This document shows, in pieces, positions 1 through 8,392 of a stretch of DNA of 14,864 nt. The notes beneath the pieces are model-generated. The model was not told the DNA's origin. It saw nothing but the letters and a program-made list of their open reading frames with translations, and did no database searches. Position 1 is the stretch's first letter; every line of letters starts with the position of its first letter. The DNA is taken from assembly GCA_025201705.1 (NCBI GenBank), contig MU617315.1:1323-16186 (forward strand). The letters run 5' to 3'. This stretch comes from Dissophora ornata. Taxonomy: Eukaryota > Mortierellomycota > Mortierellomycetes > Mortierellales > Mortierellaceae. The translations under genes and the position numbers were made by a program.

Positions 1-420
1 TGAGGGCCGAGTTGGTCTTGAGTGCCTCAGCCAGTGCGTTGGCTCCCTCATCTTCGATCGAGTTGTTGCCGAAGTTCAAAGTGGTGAGGGCCGAGTTGGT
101 CTTTAGTGCCTCAGATAGTGCCTGAGCTCCATCATCTCTGATCAAGTTGTTCCACAAGTTCAAAGTGGCCAGAGTCGAGTTGGTCTTGAGTGCCTCTGAC
201 AGTGCTTGAGCTCCATCATCTCTGATCTTGTTAACCCCCAAGTCCAAAGTAGCCAGAGTCGAGTTGGTCTTGAGTGCCTCAGACAGTGCCTGAGCTCCAT
301 TGACTCCGATCAGGTTGGAACTCAAGTCCAAAGTGGTCAGAGTTGAGTTGGTCTTGAGTGCCTCTGACAGGGCCTGAGCTCCATTGTCTCCGATATTGTT
401 GAGCCTCAAGCTTAAAGTGG
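1..420 (-). repeat. 84-bp coding tandem repeats (LRR units)
   Basis: Five head-to-tail units start at about 1, 85, 169, 253 and 337. Each is 84 bp, or 28 codons, and they differ at only a few bases. Each carries the core gagttggtcttgagtgcctc on the plus strand. High DNA identity between units suggests recent duplication or gene conversion. Confidence 0.85.
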
Positions 421-724
421 TCAGGGTTGAGAAGGCCAAGACAATAGAAACTACTTCATCTCTTGCAAATATCGATGATAGTTTTTCATAGGCAGAGCTC
501 AGAATCGTCAGATGTCCTATAAGGTGCTTGTTTCTCTCGAGAGATTCCATAGTAGGGCCATATTTTGACAAGACAACAGAGCTGTAGATTGCCAGTGTAA
601 ATGTACCATTCCAACCCCGACTCACCCGTGCACAGGATGCGAGGTCTTTGTGGCAAAGGCTGCTGGCAACTCTTGAGCGAATCTCATGTAGATCGAGGGG
701 ATGTGTTTGGAACGTGTTATTCAT
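1..724 (-). CDS. F-box and leucine-rich-repeat (RNI-like) protein, 5' part
   Basis: An uninterrupted minus-strand frame runs from the ATG at 724-722 to the left edge (241 residues seen, C-terminus missing). Residues about 9-50 look like an F-box: LHEIRSRVASSL, then DLASCARVSRGWN, the usual helix pattern with Cys-Ala-Arg-Val and Trp. F-boxes bind Skp1 in SCF ubiquitin ligases. From about residue 100 come at least five 28-residue leucine-rich repeats of the ribonuclease-inhibitor/NLRC3 type, each with GAQALSEALKTNS and LTTLDL-like cores; these usually select the substrate. The ATG was chosen because it starts the F-box and is preceded by a pyrimidine-rich leader. Repeats are almost identical at the DNA level, so copy number may vary between strains. 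The F-box call is made by eye; the LRR call is strong. Confidence 0.8.
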   Translation of the reverse strand, partial: MNNTFQTHPLDLHEIRSRVASSLCHKDLASCARVSRGWNGTFTLAIYSSVVLSKYGPTMESLERNKHLIGHLTILSSAYEKLSSIFARDEVVSIVLAFSTLTTLSLRLNNIGDNGAQALSEALKTNSTLTTLDLSSNLIGVNGAQALSEALKTNSTLATLDLGVNKIRDDGAQALSEALKTNSTLATLNLWNNLIRDDGAQALSEALKTNSALTTLNFGNNSIEDEGANALAEALKTNSAL

Positions 725-960
725 AGAGATGAAGAATGTGATAACCACGATGGGTTTATGAGAAGGTGCAATACAGTGGTGAGAGAGAAATGAGGGAAAG
801 GGGGGATAAGGAAGAGGGAACGAAAGAACGAGAATATCAGTAAAGATCCAAAAAATGTGAAAGCGGAGGGAATGTGTGTGATTGAAGAAGAGACTGTACA
901 AGAGAGACAAAATTTCAACGATGACCTTCCAGCCTGAAAATGTGGCACTGTCCACTTGCT
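725..960 (-). promoter_or_regulatory. Probable promoter and leader of the F-box/LRR gene
   Basis: Read on the minus strand, the 200 bases before the ATG at 724 are strongly pyrimidine-rich (CTTCC, CCCCCC and TTCCCTC tracts at about 780-830), as is common for highly transcribed fungal leaders. No convincing TATA box is visible. The call rests on composition and position only. Confidence 0.4.
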
Positions 961-1553
961 GCGCCTGTTTCTTACTTCAGCGCCAGAGGGCTCATCCTAC
1001 TTCCTTTTAGTGGCAAAACAAATCAACGACATTGGTCAGCCAATATCAATCTCAGAAGCATAAAGAAAATTTCAAGGGGCACTGTGTAAAATTCAAGGGT
1101 ATGGTGACACAAAAATAAGATTCCGTCCTCATTGAGATGGGCGCAGTCTAACTGGCTTGTGGCAGCCAAGCGTTCATAGCGACGTTGCTTTTTGATCCTT
1201 CGATGTCGGCTCTTTCTCTAATCCCTGCATCGAATCCGAGGTCGCGTTGTCGATGCTTTGTTCACCTGTATGAGTGGTTTTTTTTATTAAGGGGCGTGGA
1301 TTTTATTCTCAGAGACGCGCGTTAACGCGTCGCGTCATACCGGTCTGTGCGATTGATCACGTTCTGTTGCTTAAGGGGTTTAGCATAATTTTCTGTGGAG
1401 CAACATCCCATTCTTCAACTTCCACCCATCTCTCCTTTACTCATTCCTTTCATCGTTCCTTCTTCACGAAACGTCCATTATCTATAGCTTATATTTTGTC
1501 CCCACAGCGTCAACCAGGTACGTGCACACGCGTTTATTCCTTGCTTGGTGTTT
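961..1553. other. Intergenic region with dispersed-repeat fragments
   Basis: No supported gene. Segment 1179-1300 (gcgacgttgct, gttgtcgatgctt, ttcacctgta) is a diverged copy of the sequence at 7883-8150, which carries about 140 extra bases in the middle. A CTTAAGGGG-type repeat follows at 1286. A pyrimidine-rich stretch at 1408-1475 (cattcttcaacttccaccc) resembles a fungal leader but leads to no gene. The open frame 1274-1558 has low complexity and no domain, so it is not called. Confidence 0.5.
1286..1536 (+). repeat. Dispersed CTTAAGGGG...ACGCGTTT repeat, copy 1 (split)
   Basis: The left part at 1286-1330 (ttaaggggcgtgg, then tattctcagagacgcgcg) and the right part at 1507-1536 (gcgtcaaccaggtacgtgc, then acacgcgttt) match the two halves of the compact copy at 7706-7781. 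About 175 bp of unrelated pyrimidine-rich sequence sits between them, so this copy appears to have been split by an insertion or rearrangement. Confidence 0.55.
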
Positions 1554-2279
1554 TGTAATAAAACTTGGGTATAGGGTTTCTAACGAAACGAAATGAAACG
1601 AATTTTGCCATTTTTGATTTCGATTTGAATAAAACGAATTGAAAACGAAACGAAACGAAACGAATTTTCGCCATTTATGATTTCGAAACAGAAATATTGA
1701 ATAATAAAATTATATGAATTAATATTTATTACATATCGAACAACATTTATTTGATATGGAATAAATAGTATTTCATGTCGAATAATTATTAATCAATATC
1801 GAATAAATTAAACCAATTAAAAACGAATCGAATCGAAATTTCGAAAAATCAAACCGAACCGAATCGAACTGAAAAAAAATCAATTTGTAACGAACTGAAA
1901 CGAAACGAAACGAAAAATTCGTTTCGTTTCAGAATCCCTACTTGGGTATAGTTTATTTAGCAAGGTCGGGCAGGGAGGAAGAGCGGGTATCGGGTCTTAG
2001 TGAATCAGGCTAAGGGGTTCAGGGAGCAGGAAAGTTGGTGGAGAATTTATTTATTGGCTATGTAGTTCGGTTATATTTATATTGAATGCTAGAAGGGAAT
2101 GAAGAGTTTTCTGGAACTATCGATCTTGGGCGAAGTCGTCGCGACTTAAGGTCTTCTCAAGGTCTTTCGCTAAGTCGGTGATCTCGAAATTTCTATGACG
2201 TCATTGGTCAGATGATCTGAGTCACCTGACAGCGAGATATTTCTTTTGCGAGAGTTCAGAGATGAACATCTCTGTGACA
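1554..2279 (+). mobile_element. Solo LTR of a TGTAATAA...TGACA retrotransposon family, copy 1, interrupted
   Basis: Starts TGTAATAAAACTTGGG and ends AGAGATGAACATCTCTGTGACA, matching copies at 5753-6173 and 10646-11134. Without the nested MITE and its duplicated site the LTR is about 349 bp. Flanks are tgttt and gattg, so no target duplication is seen, unlike the other two copies. It may have recombined with another copy or decayed at one end. The right end lies 171 bp upstream of the CRN-F-box start codon. A TGACGTCA palindrome sits inside at 2196-2203. Confidence 0.75.
1572..1940. mobile_element. Non-autonomous hAT-like MITE nested in the LTR
   Basis: The left end is TAGGGTTTCTAACGAAACGA and the right end, read inverted, is TAGGGATTCTGAAACGAAAC: imperfect terminal inverted repeats beginning TAGGG. 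CTTGGGTA flanks both sides (1564-1571 and 1941-1948), an 8-bp direct duplication. An 8-bp duplication with YAGGG termini is typical of the hAT superfamily. The interior is AT-rich with many CGAAA units and has no coding capacity. The related LTR at 5753 reads straight through the equivalent point, so it acts as an empty-site comparison. Confidence 0.85.
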
Positions 2280-2450
2280 GATTGACGCGGTCATCGGTCA
2301 TGGTGTGCGCAGCAAAGGTGGCTTTTATTTTGTGACGTCACTGTGACGTCATCCTTACACGGATGCTTCCATTTTCCCTTTCCTTTTTTCATCTCAGCCT
2401 TCTCTCTTTCAACTCACACCTTCCCTCAACCCTACTCTCACCACCTTTCC
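2280..2450 (+). promoter_or_regulatory. Promoter and leader of the CRN-F-box gene
   Basis: Two CRE/ATF-type palindromes TGACGTCA lie at 2333-2340 and 2344-2351, eleven bases apart, on the same face of the helix. They are followed by a long CT-rich leader (2363-2450) with little G, ending at ATG 2451. The adjacent LTR ends at 2279, so LTR-derived control is possible. bZIP factors of the Atf/CREB class bind this octamer in fungi; their use here is inferred. Confidence 0.6.
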
Positions 2451-4856
2451 ATGCTTCGCAATAATATCACCAATAATGTTCTGACTCTGTTCTGCGTTGT
2501 CGACAGCGAATCGACCCCGTTCTCTGTGGACATTGACCCATCGAAGACGGTCGATCACCTCAAGGTTGCAATCAAGGACAAGAAGACCAACGACTTCGGC
2601 GATGTCGATGCAGACAAGCTCACCCTCTGGCAAGTCTCCATTCCTCTTGCCCCACTCAATGAGCGCAAGCCAATCATTCTGAACGAGTTTGATTTCGCGA
2701 TAAAACTCGACCCCACAGCCGACGTCTCTGATGTCTTTAAAGAGACACCGCCCAAGAAATCAATCCAAGTCATCGTCCAACGACCACCGCCAGGTAATGC
2801 AGCCTTGTTTCTCACGCTCGATTAAGCCCCGCCCATTTGTTCATTCTACTAACTTTGACTCCCACGTTGCCTTTACTCCGATATAGTTCAAACTCCTCTG
2901 GCTGTCCCTGTTCTGGTCCGTGCTCGCAGCTTCACTTCTTTCTCTGATGAACCCCATCCTGGCACGGCACTGTCAGGTAAGCATGGTTTAGCAATCAGCT
3001 ATTTTCTCTTAATTAACATACTCTAACTAACCGCGTCCCTTATTGTCTCCCATTTCTCTCTCTCTTCAGTTGACCGTAGGGGTTTCCTTCCCATTCCCAC
3101 ACACGATCTGAGCATGCATACAGTAATGGACATTCCTGCTGAGCTCATACTTCTCATCGGCAATTGTCTATCTCGGCGGTCTGTGGCAACCTGTGCTCGT
3201 GTCTGCAAGTTGTGGCATAGGCTCCTAATACCATTGCTCTATCGGACCGTCGATTGTCAGCAGCTTGGAACTATACCCATTGAAGAATTAGAGAAGAATG
3301 CAAGGCACATCCGCCGTCTGTCCGTCAGATTACTCGAAGACGCCAACCTAATGGAGGATGGAGTGTCTGTCTTTTCATCACGCACAACTATCCGGTGCCG
3401 CAGCCTTCGTGCTTTGTCTGTTACTGTCTATGATAACAGAGATGGGAAGTCGTGCTGCGAGGCATTGATTCTTCTTAACCAACAACTTCGTGAGCTCAAA
3501 ATCAGCATCATCAGCGGTGGTTGTGCGATCAAAGTCGACATCAAACTCCAACTTTCCTGGCGAGTCATTTTCTCTCAGTGTAGCCCGTTCTTGCAAACCC
3601 TAGCCCTAGAACATTGTCATCTAAGCAAGCAGGAGACGGCTCTGCTGATGGAACTAGGACGAAATCTAAAGAGTCTGCACATCTACGACTGCGAATGTGT
3701 CTGGAGCGAGTTTACCGCCGAGCCACAGTTTCCAGTGATGACCTGTCTGAAGATATGTCAAGTATTTCGATCTCCAGATCAGGAAGTTTCCTGGTTCACC
3801 CAATGTCCTCGACTCGAAACAATTTCCTGGACTAGACGCACGTGTACCACTTTCAACCCTAGCATCGATCTAACACGTCCGGCCTTCAGTACTCTTCAGA
3901 GCGGATCATGGAAACATTTGCAAGAGCTTGATCTGAACTACTCCAACCTGAGTGATAGTCAGTTGGCTCATATATTGACATCCTGTGGTCCTCTTCGAGT
4001 AATATCAATCTTGAAGTCTGGATTCTGGTATAGGTCTCTATCGGCTTTGGAAAAACACTCCGAGACTTTGGAAAAACTGCGGCTTCATGATGGAGATGGC
4101 CTGCACAGCTGGATGTGTCAATGGATTGCATCTTCCTTTCCAAACTTGACAACACTCAATGTCGGGCGCGTATTTGCTCACGAATTGGTGGATGATCCAA
4201 GTGCTGAGGAGGCCCAAAGCAAACAAGTAGCCAAGAACATCAGAGATGACAACGTATTGCTCCAAAATGAACTCGCTGCCAGAGATGACGAAATGATGGA
4301 CGCTTTGTTTGAGGCCAGATCACGGTTCACAACCTCACGTATTTCTCAGGGTGTGAGACCTTGGGTATGTCTGAAGCTAGAACATCTCACGATGCGCTTC
4401 ACATTTCTGCTAGACCAGCCGACGGTGGACTGGGACAATCAAGTCTTTCAGCAAATCTCAAAGCTCGAATGCCTAAAGTCATTGAACCTGGGTCCATCTA
4501 CTTGGATCGATGACGATGACTACAATGACTTTGGGGCTCCTGGTGTATACTCGCGAGGATTGCAACTGCAAGTACAATCGGGCCTGACTCTGTTGGCCCC
4601 ACTGAAGAATCTGGTTTCTCTGGAATTTACCGACACGAACCAAAACATGGACGAGCAGGATCTACTTTGGATCCTGAATCAATGGCCAAGGTTGAAAAGT
4701 ATTGGTCGAAGCTTACATAAAGACAAAGCAAGACGTGTGAGATTATGGTCATTAGCGAAGGCTAGAGGTGTAAAACTGCTAGTACCTCACTTTAAGAATG
4801 AGGATGAGAGCGACTCGGAAGAAGGTTTCTTTACTGACTATAGTGAGTTTGAATAA
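2451..4856 (+). CDS. Crinkler-header protein fused to an F-box/LRR body (3 exons)
   Basis: Exons 2451-2793, 2887-2976 and 3070-4856 join in frame (both introns 93 bp, GT-AG, phase 1) to give 739 residues. Residues 1-115 match the Crinkler N-terminal header: TLFCVV (the LFLAK-type motif), DADKLTLWQVSIPL, LDPTADVSDVF and a closing IQVIVQRPPP (HVLV-type motif). Residues 115-159 are a Pro/Ser linker with HPGTALS. An F-box follows at about 164-205 (DIPAELILLIGNCL, then ATCARVCKLWH), then irregular leucine-rich repeats to about 720 and an acidic tail rich in Glu, Asp and Ser. CRN headers are linked to secretion or translocation of effectors; F-box/LRR proteins recruit targets to SCF ubiquitin ligases. 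AATAAA at 4852-4857 overlaps the stop codon. The fusion is read from splice-consistent frames; without RNA the F-box part could be a separate gene starting at Met 160 (3114). Confidence 0.8.
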
Positions 4857-5752
4857 AGACTTCTGCTCTTTCTCCCACATTAAAACTTGACTCGAGCTGT
4901 TTGTTTCAGGCTTTCTCGCTCTATAAGAAGTCCCTACTTTTCCATGTGCGGAATCGAATACCCACAAACTAGTTGATTTATTGCGAGGCCTTTAGTGTAG
5001 GGGTTTACTTGTACTATTGACACTTTATCATATATCTTCGATTCCTTCATTGACCAGAAGTGGTTCCTGTTAAAGTCGCATTCTAGGCGAGAGCTTGCAA
5101 CAGCGCGAGAACTTTCTGGACAGCATCGTAAACACCACAAACAACTTTCAAAAAAGCAATAACAAAATCGAGCGTTTTCTTGAACTCCATACTTGCGACG
5201 GGATTATCGACTTTGGCTGGACCCTTGTGTGATAACATGCTCCTTGCATAACAGGCCCGGCCTTTTTATAGTCTCGGCGTTTTTAAATAATCAAGGGGAA
5301 AAAATAACTTTTGAGGCTCAACAGGTGTATCAGCGGCTCAAACCTTACGACATTGGCTCAAATCCTATGGATTTGACTAAATTTTGTGGTAAATTGTGGC
5401 ACTTAACAATAACATGGGGCACATTGCGGCATTGGGGGCACTTTCTTTATCTCTTCCTATTAGCCACTTCAGGAGGCAGTGCTTTTTTGGAAGATGACGG
5501 TTCTCATTTGACCCCTCTCTCCTCATCCCTCTTCCACTTTCTTCCAGACAGAGAAGCAAAAAGAATGGAGAAAGAGGCATGAAAAAGAATAAAAAGATTT
5601 TTGCCAGCAAACTCCACACCCTTCCCCGTTCATCAAAATCGTTTTTTTGTGAGTGCTCACACCCTTTCCCATTCACCAACGACTTTTTTTGTAGTATCTC
5701 ACAATCCCTTCCTATCACTTTTGTAGCTAACGCTTTGTATTGCTAGACATTG
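4857..5752. other. Intergenic region, no supported gene
   Basis: The first bases hold the 3' end of the CRN-F-box gene. The rest has scattered short frames only. The frame 5193-5582 has no ATG at its start, no domain and AT-rich composition, so it is not called. The last 150 bases hold short degenerate repeats. Confidence 0.5.
5598..5719. repeat. Degenerate short tandem repeat, about 43 bp x 3
   Basis: Three similar units each start with a run of T followed by CTCAC/CTCCAC, CCCTT, CC and TTCA/ATCAC: about 5600-5641, 5642-5684 and 5685-5719. Identity is moderate and unit ends are approximate. Confidence 0.4.
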
Positions 5753-6173
5753 TGTAATAAACCTTGGGCTGGTTTACTGAGAAAAGTCAGATCAGGAGAG
5801 GAAGAGGGGTTCAGGGTTCAGGATTCAGGATAATAAGTGGTGTTTATTGCTGAGGAAGTTCAAGATGAGTGACCTCGTTCAAGGATTGCTAGGGCTGAAG
5901 TTATATACTAATTGATTACTAATTACTGGGTGCTGCGCTGCTATGCGAGAGTCTTGAGTGGGGCTCGAAGTCAGACGATCTGGTCAGACGCTCTAGTCAG
6001 ACGATCTAGTCAGAAGATGAAGAGCGCCTAGGATCGGTCGCGACATCGGTCGTCGAAGGTTGGTTCTATGTACAAGGTTGGTGGCGTAGAGGACATTTGC
6101 TCAACCGTCACAGCAGTCACAAACTGATTCAGAAGTGGGCGCGTTGTCCTTCAGAGATGAACATCTCTTGACA
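5753..6173 (+). mobile_element. Solo LTR, TGTAATAA...TGACA family, copy 2
   Basis: 421 bp starting TGTAATAAACCTTGGG and ending AGAGATGAACATCTCTTGACA. It is flanked by a perfect 5-bp direct duplication CATTG (5748-5752 and 6174-6178), as left by LTR-retrotransposon integration. No internal region or second LTR is adjacent, so it is a solo LTR formed by LTR-LTR recombination. Inside, 5970-6021 is a short tandem array of 13-bp units based on gtcagacgatctg. Whether the parent is Ty3/gypsy or Ty1/copia cannot be told from the LTR alone. Confidence 0.9.
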
Positions 6174-6681
6174 CATTGTTTAACAGTTATTTTACTGTAC
6201 TCTCTAGACCTCGCCCACAAATGAAGACGATCATCATCTCGTGTACCTTCCTATTTGATCACCCCTTGCCTTGTCCTTGCCCTTGACTCTAGTCTTGGTC
6301 CCTTGTCCCTGCCTTGATCCTAGTCTTAGTTCCTTGTCTATGTCCCAGTTCCCAGCTTGACTCTGCTCCTATTACGTACAAAGCAACTCACACGTGTTTT
6401 TCAAATTGGAGGCAGATGACAAGACTCCAATAGCTGATCGAATGACGTCACCTGTACTGTACTGCAGTTTCATTGTTCTTAAGGGGTGTCTTTTCAATCT
6501 CAGTCACGCGCATGTTCTGTTCTTACTGTAGCGAAGTCATTTTGCAGGTGATTTCACCAATTGACAACTGTTTTGCAATTGCAACAGGTTCTTCTCTCTC
6601 AAAGTGAAAGAAATCTCAAATGGCAATGGAAAAAAGTCCTCTCTGTATCGAATTTATTGATCAGTTGTAGATACTTTGTTA
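6174..6681. other. Intergenic region, CT-rich repeat and repeat fragments
   Basis: No gene is supported. 6261-6350 is a degenerate CT-rich array built from ccttg(t/c)cc and ctagtctt(a/g)gt units. TGACGTCA stands at 6443-6450 and a CTTAAGGGG repeat fragment at 6478. The 3' flank of the minus-strand PB1 gene begins at 6681. Confidence 0.5.
6478..6515 (+). repeat. Dispersed CTTAAGGGG repeat, copy 2 (left half)
   Basis: The sequence cttaaggggtgtc, then ttcaatctcagtcacgcgc, matches the left half of the copy at 7706. The right half (ggtacgtgcacacgcgttt) is absent. Confidence 0.5.
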
Positions 6682-7435
6682 TCAATAGAACATCGACATC
6701 TTATTATCATCAATGTCATAACAGCAGAGTTCGATTTCGCGTTTTTTTTCCCCCTCGCATCCTTCATCCCATTCGCGTAAGTATTCCTTATGGGTTTCTT
6801 GAGCTAGGAGCCAGTCCTCATCGTCAACCATGGACACCCTGGACATTCTATCTCCGTACTGGAATTTGAGGGGTTGATTCAACTGGAATTTTTCTTGAAT
6901 GCGTTGGGCGAGTTTCCGAAAAGATATATTTTCACGGACCAGGATTACTCGGGTATCTTCCTTGTAATGACATTTCACGTGCAGCTAGTTAAGGAACAGA
7001 TTCCCAATTAGCTCATCTGTTTCCTGTCAAGGTGCAAATTACCCAATGAAATATTACTTCAGTTACTTCTTTGTGCTGTCTCACCTCGTTACGAACTCTA
7101 TCAAGAAGCACAGCGAAAGCAGATTCATCCAAATAATCATTGCCTTCACTTGACCCACTGGGACTGTTGTCTAACTTCCCTTGTAACGATCCAGTGGCAA
7201 TTTTTTTGTTTGGATTTGCTGAGTCAGACGAGCTGGCATGGACAGAGGGTCTTTTGTTATTTCCACTTCGTCTATCGACTACCGCCATTACCAGAGAAAA
7301 TGACAATTAATCATTAATTCATCGAAAAAATACTCGATTATTCATGACATGAACTTTACTTGAAGATGGTTGAACCGCAACATGAATTGTATTCTTGGGC
7401 GATGCTTCTGTAAAGAAATCAGAGAGGTCACTCAT
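6682..7435 (-). CDS. Truncated Crinkler header fused to a PB1 domain (3 exons)
   Basis: Exons 7435-7360, 7278-7067 and 6984-6682 join through GT-AG introns of 81 and 82 bp with consistent phase, giving 196 residues if Met at 7435-7433 is used. Residues 1-25 correspond to the end of a CRN header: LDPMSDLSDFF, SPKNT, and IHVAVQP as the HVLV-type motif; compare LDPTADVSDVF and IQVIVQRP in the gene at 2451. A Ser/Asn-rich linker runs to about residue 95. Residues 97-165 are a PB1 domain: VKCHYKEDTRVILV with the basic Lys of strand 1, ENISFRKLAQRIQEKF, and SMVDDEDW in place of the acidic OPCA loop, here poorly conserved. PB1 domains pair with other PB1 domains in polarity and NADPH-oxidase complexes. 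The first two thirds of the header are missing, and the frame before Met has no header sequence. It may be a decayed gene, though splice sites and frame are intact. Confidence 0.65.
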
Positions 7436-7705
7436 TGGGTCGAGTAGTTTGTAGAATGGGGAGGTTATGTCCAGAAGAAGGAAGGATGGAAGAAAATAAT
7501 AAATGAATGAAAAAGCAGGGATGGACTGATGAAAGAAAAGAAAGACGGAAGAAGATGCAGTGAACGGAAGGCAAAGAAAAGAAAAAAAGGCGACGTCATA
7601 AAGTCCACACTTGGGAGACGAAAAGGGGTGAAAAGGTCAAGTACGGTTGCACAAAGAAAATTTCAAGGGAACAGAGGCAAAAAGAAACCTGCTACTAATT
7701 TTTCT
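7436..7705 (-). promoter_or_regulatory. CRN-type leader and promoter upstream of the truncated header
   Basis: Read on the minus strand, this is a CT-rich leader (about 7450-7590) preceded by TGACGTCG at 7592-7599, close to the TGACGTCA octamers before the other CRN gene. The leader runs straight into the last third of a CRN header, which suggests a deletion removed the start codon and first two thirds of the header. Confidence 0.4.
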
Positions 7706-7781
7706 CTTAAGGGGTGTGTGTATTTTACTCTCAATCACGCGCGTCAACTAGGTACTGTACTGTACGTGCACACGCGTTTGT
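7706..7781 (+). repeat. Dispersed CTTAAGGGG...ACGCGTTT repeat, copy 3 (compact)
   Basis: The best-preserved copy: cttaaggggtgtgtg, tactctcaatcacgcgcgtc, aactaggtactgtac and gtgcacacgcgtttgt. It shares the order of blocks with 10540-10605 and with the split copy at 1286-1536. Function unknown. Confidence 0.6.
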
Positions 7782-8225
7782 CTCACCTTTAGAATAGAGT
7801 TTTCATTTAAGTTTAAATAAAAATAAATCTTCTTGCATCCTCTTTTTCTTTTTTTTTAATATCCTTAATTGTGTATCAGCGCGACGTTGCTTTTCATCCT
7901 TTGATGTCAGCTTTCCCTTCTCTTTGCATTGAGTTTGTGTAGCGACTGATACCTCCTTCAGACTAGAATCATAGCCGAGCCACAGACAGACCCTACTTTA
8001 GTCTCGCTCTCATCATCTTAATACAATCATCTCTTCCTTCCTGACAGTTCCACCCCAAGCTGTTGCAGTTCGTCAGATCTGTTGTCAATGCTTAGTTCAC
8101 TTGTACTAATCTTTTTTTTCTTGAGGGATGTGTTATTTTAGTTCTCTATGCACTTTTGTCGTGAGCGGGGACTAAGGGCAAGGCAGGATGACCTTTCCAA
8201 GAGTCAGGGCTAAGACAGAAGGAGG
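7782..8225. other. Intergenic region with a diverged copy of the 1179-1300 sequence
   Basis: Segments 7883-7935 (gcgacgttgctttt) and 8081-8150 (gttgtcaatgctt, ttcacttgta, cttgagggatgtg) are collinear with 1179-1300, with about 140 extra bases between. No coding frame of note. Confidence 0.5.
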
Positions 8226-8392
8226 TGTAACATCCGGCACCGCCGGAGACCAGTTCTCCTCTTTTATTTTCTTCGATACAGAAATTTAATTAGTGGTTGC
8301 ACATCAGGCGATCACCGTTATCAGGGGTCGGCCGATGCCAAAGTAAAACCTCCTCTTTCTATCTCCTTGACTACGTGGCCCCAAACATTTCA
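8226..8392 (+). mobile_element. Possible small solo LTR of a second family
   Basis: A 167-bp stretch begins TGTAACATCCGGC and ends AAACATTTCA. It is bounded by GGAGG on both sides (8221-8225 and 8393-8397), which fits a 5-bp target duplication around TG...CA ends. A palindrome tccggcaccgccgga sits at the left end. No second copy is in the window, so a chance match of the purine pentamer remains possible. Confidence 0.5.

Noticed and set aside
1274..1558. 94-residue frame as a gene
   Set aside because: It runs across a split repeat and a pyrimidine tract, has no domain, and ends in the LTR.
2343..2450. Extension of the CRN reading frame upstream of ATG 2451
   Set aside because: The upstream codons begin at a non-conserved start, overlap the TGACGTCA site and are CT-rich leader; the header motif begins right after ATG 2451.
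3114..4856. Separate F-box gene starting at Met 3114
   Set aside because: Possible, but the frame continues upstream through a good acceptor in the same phase as the CRN exons, and no leader or promoter precedes 3114.
5193..5582. 129-residue frame as a gene
   Set aside because: No ATG at its start, AT-rich, no recognisable domain or splice context.
5970..6021. CRISPR-like array of gtcagacgatctg units
   Set aside because: The 13-bp units are contiguous with no spacers and lie inside an LTR.
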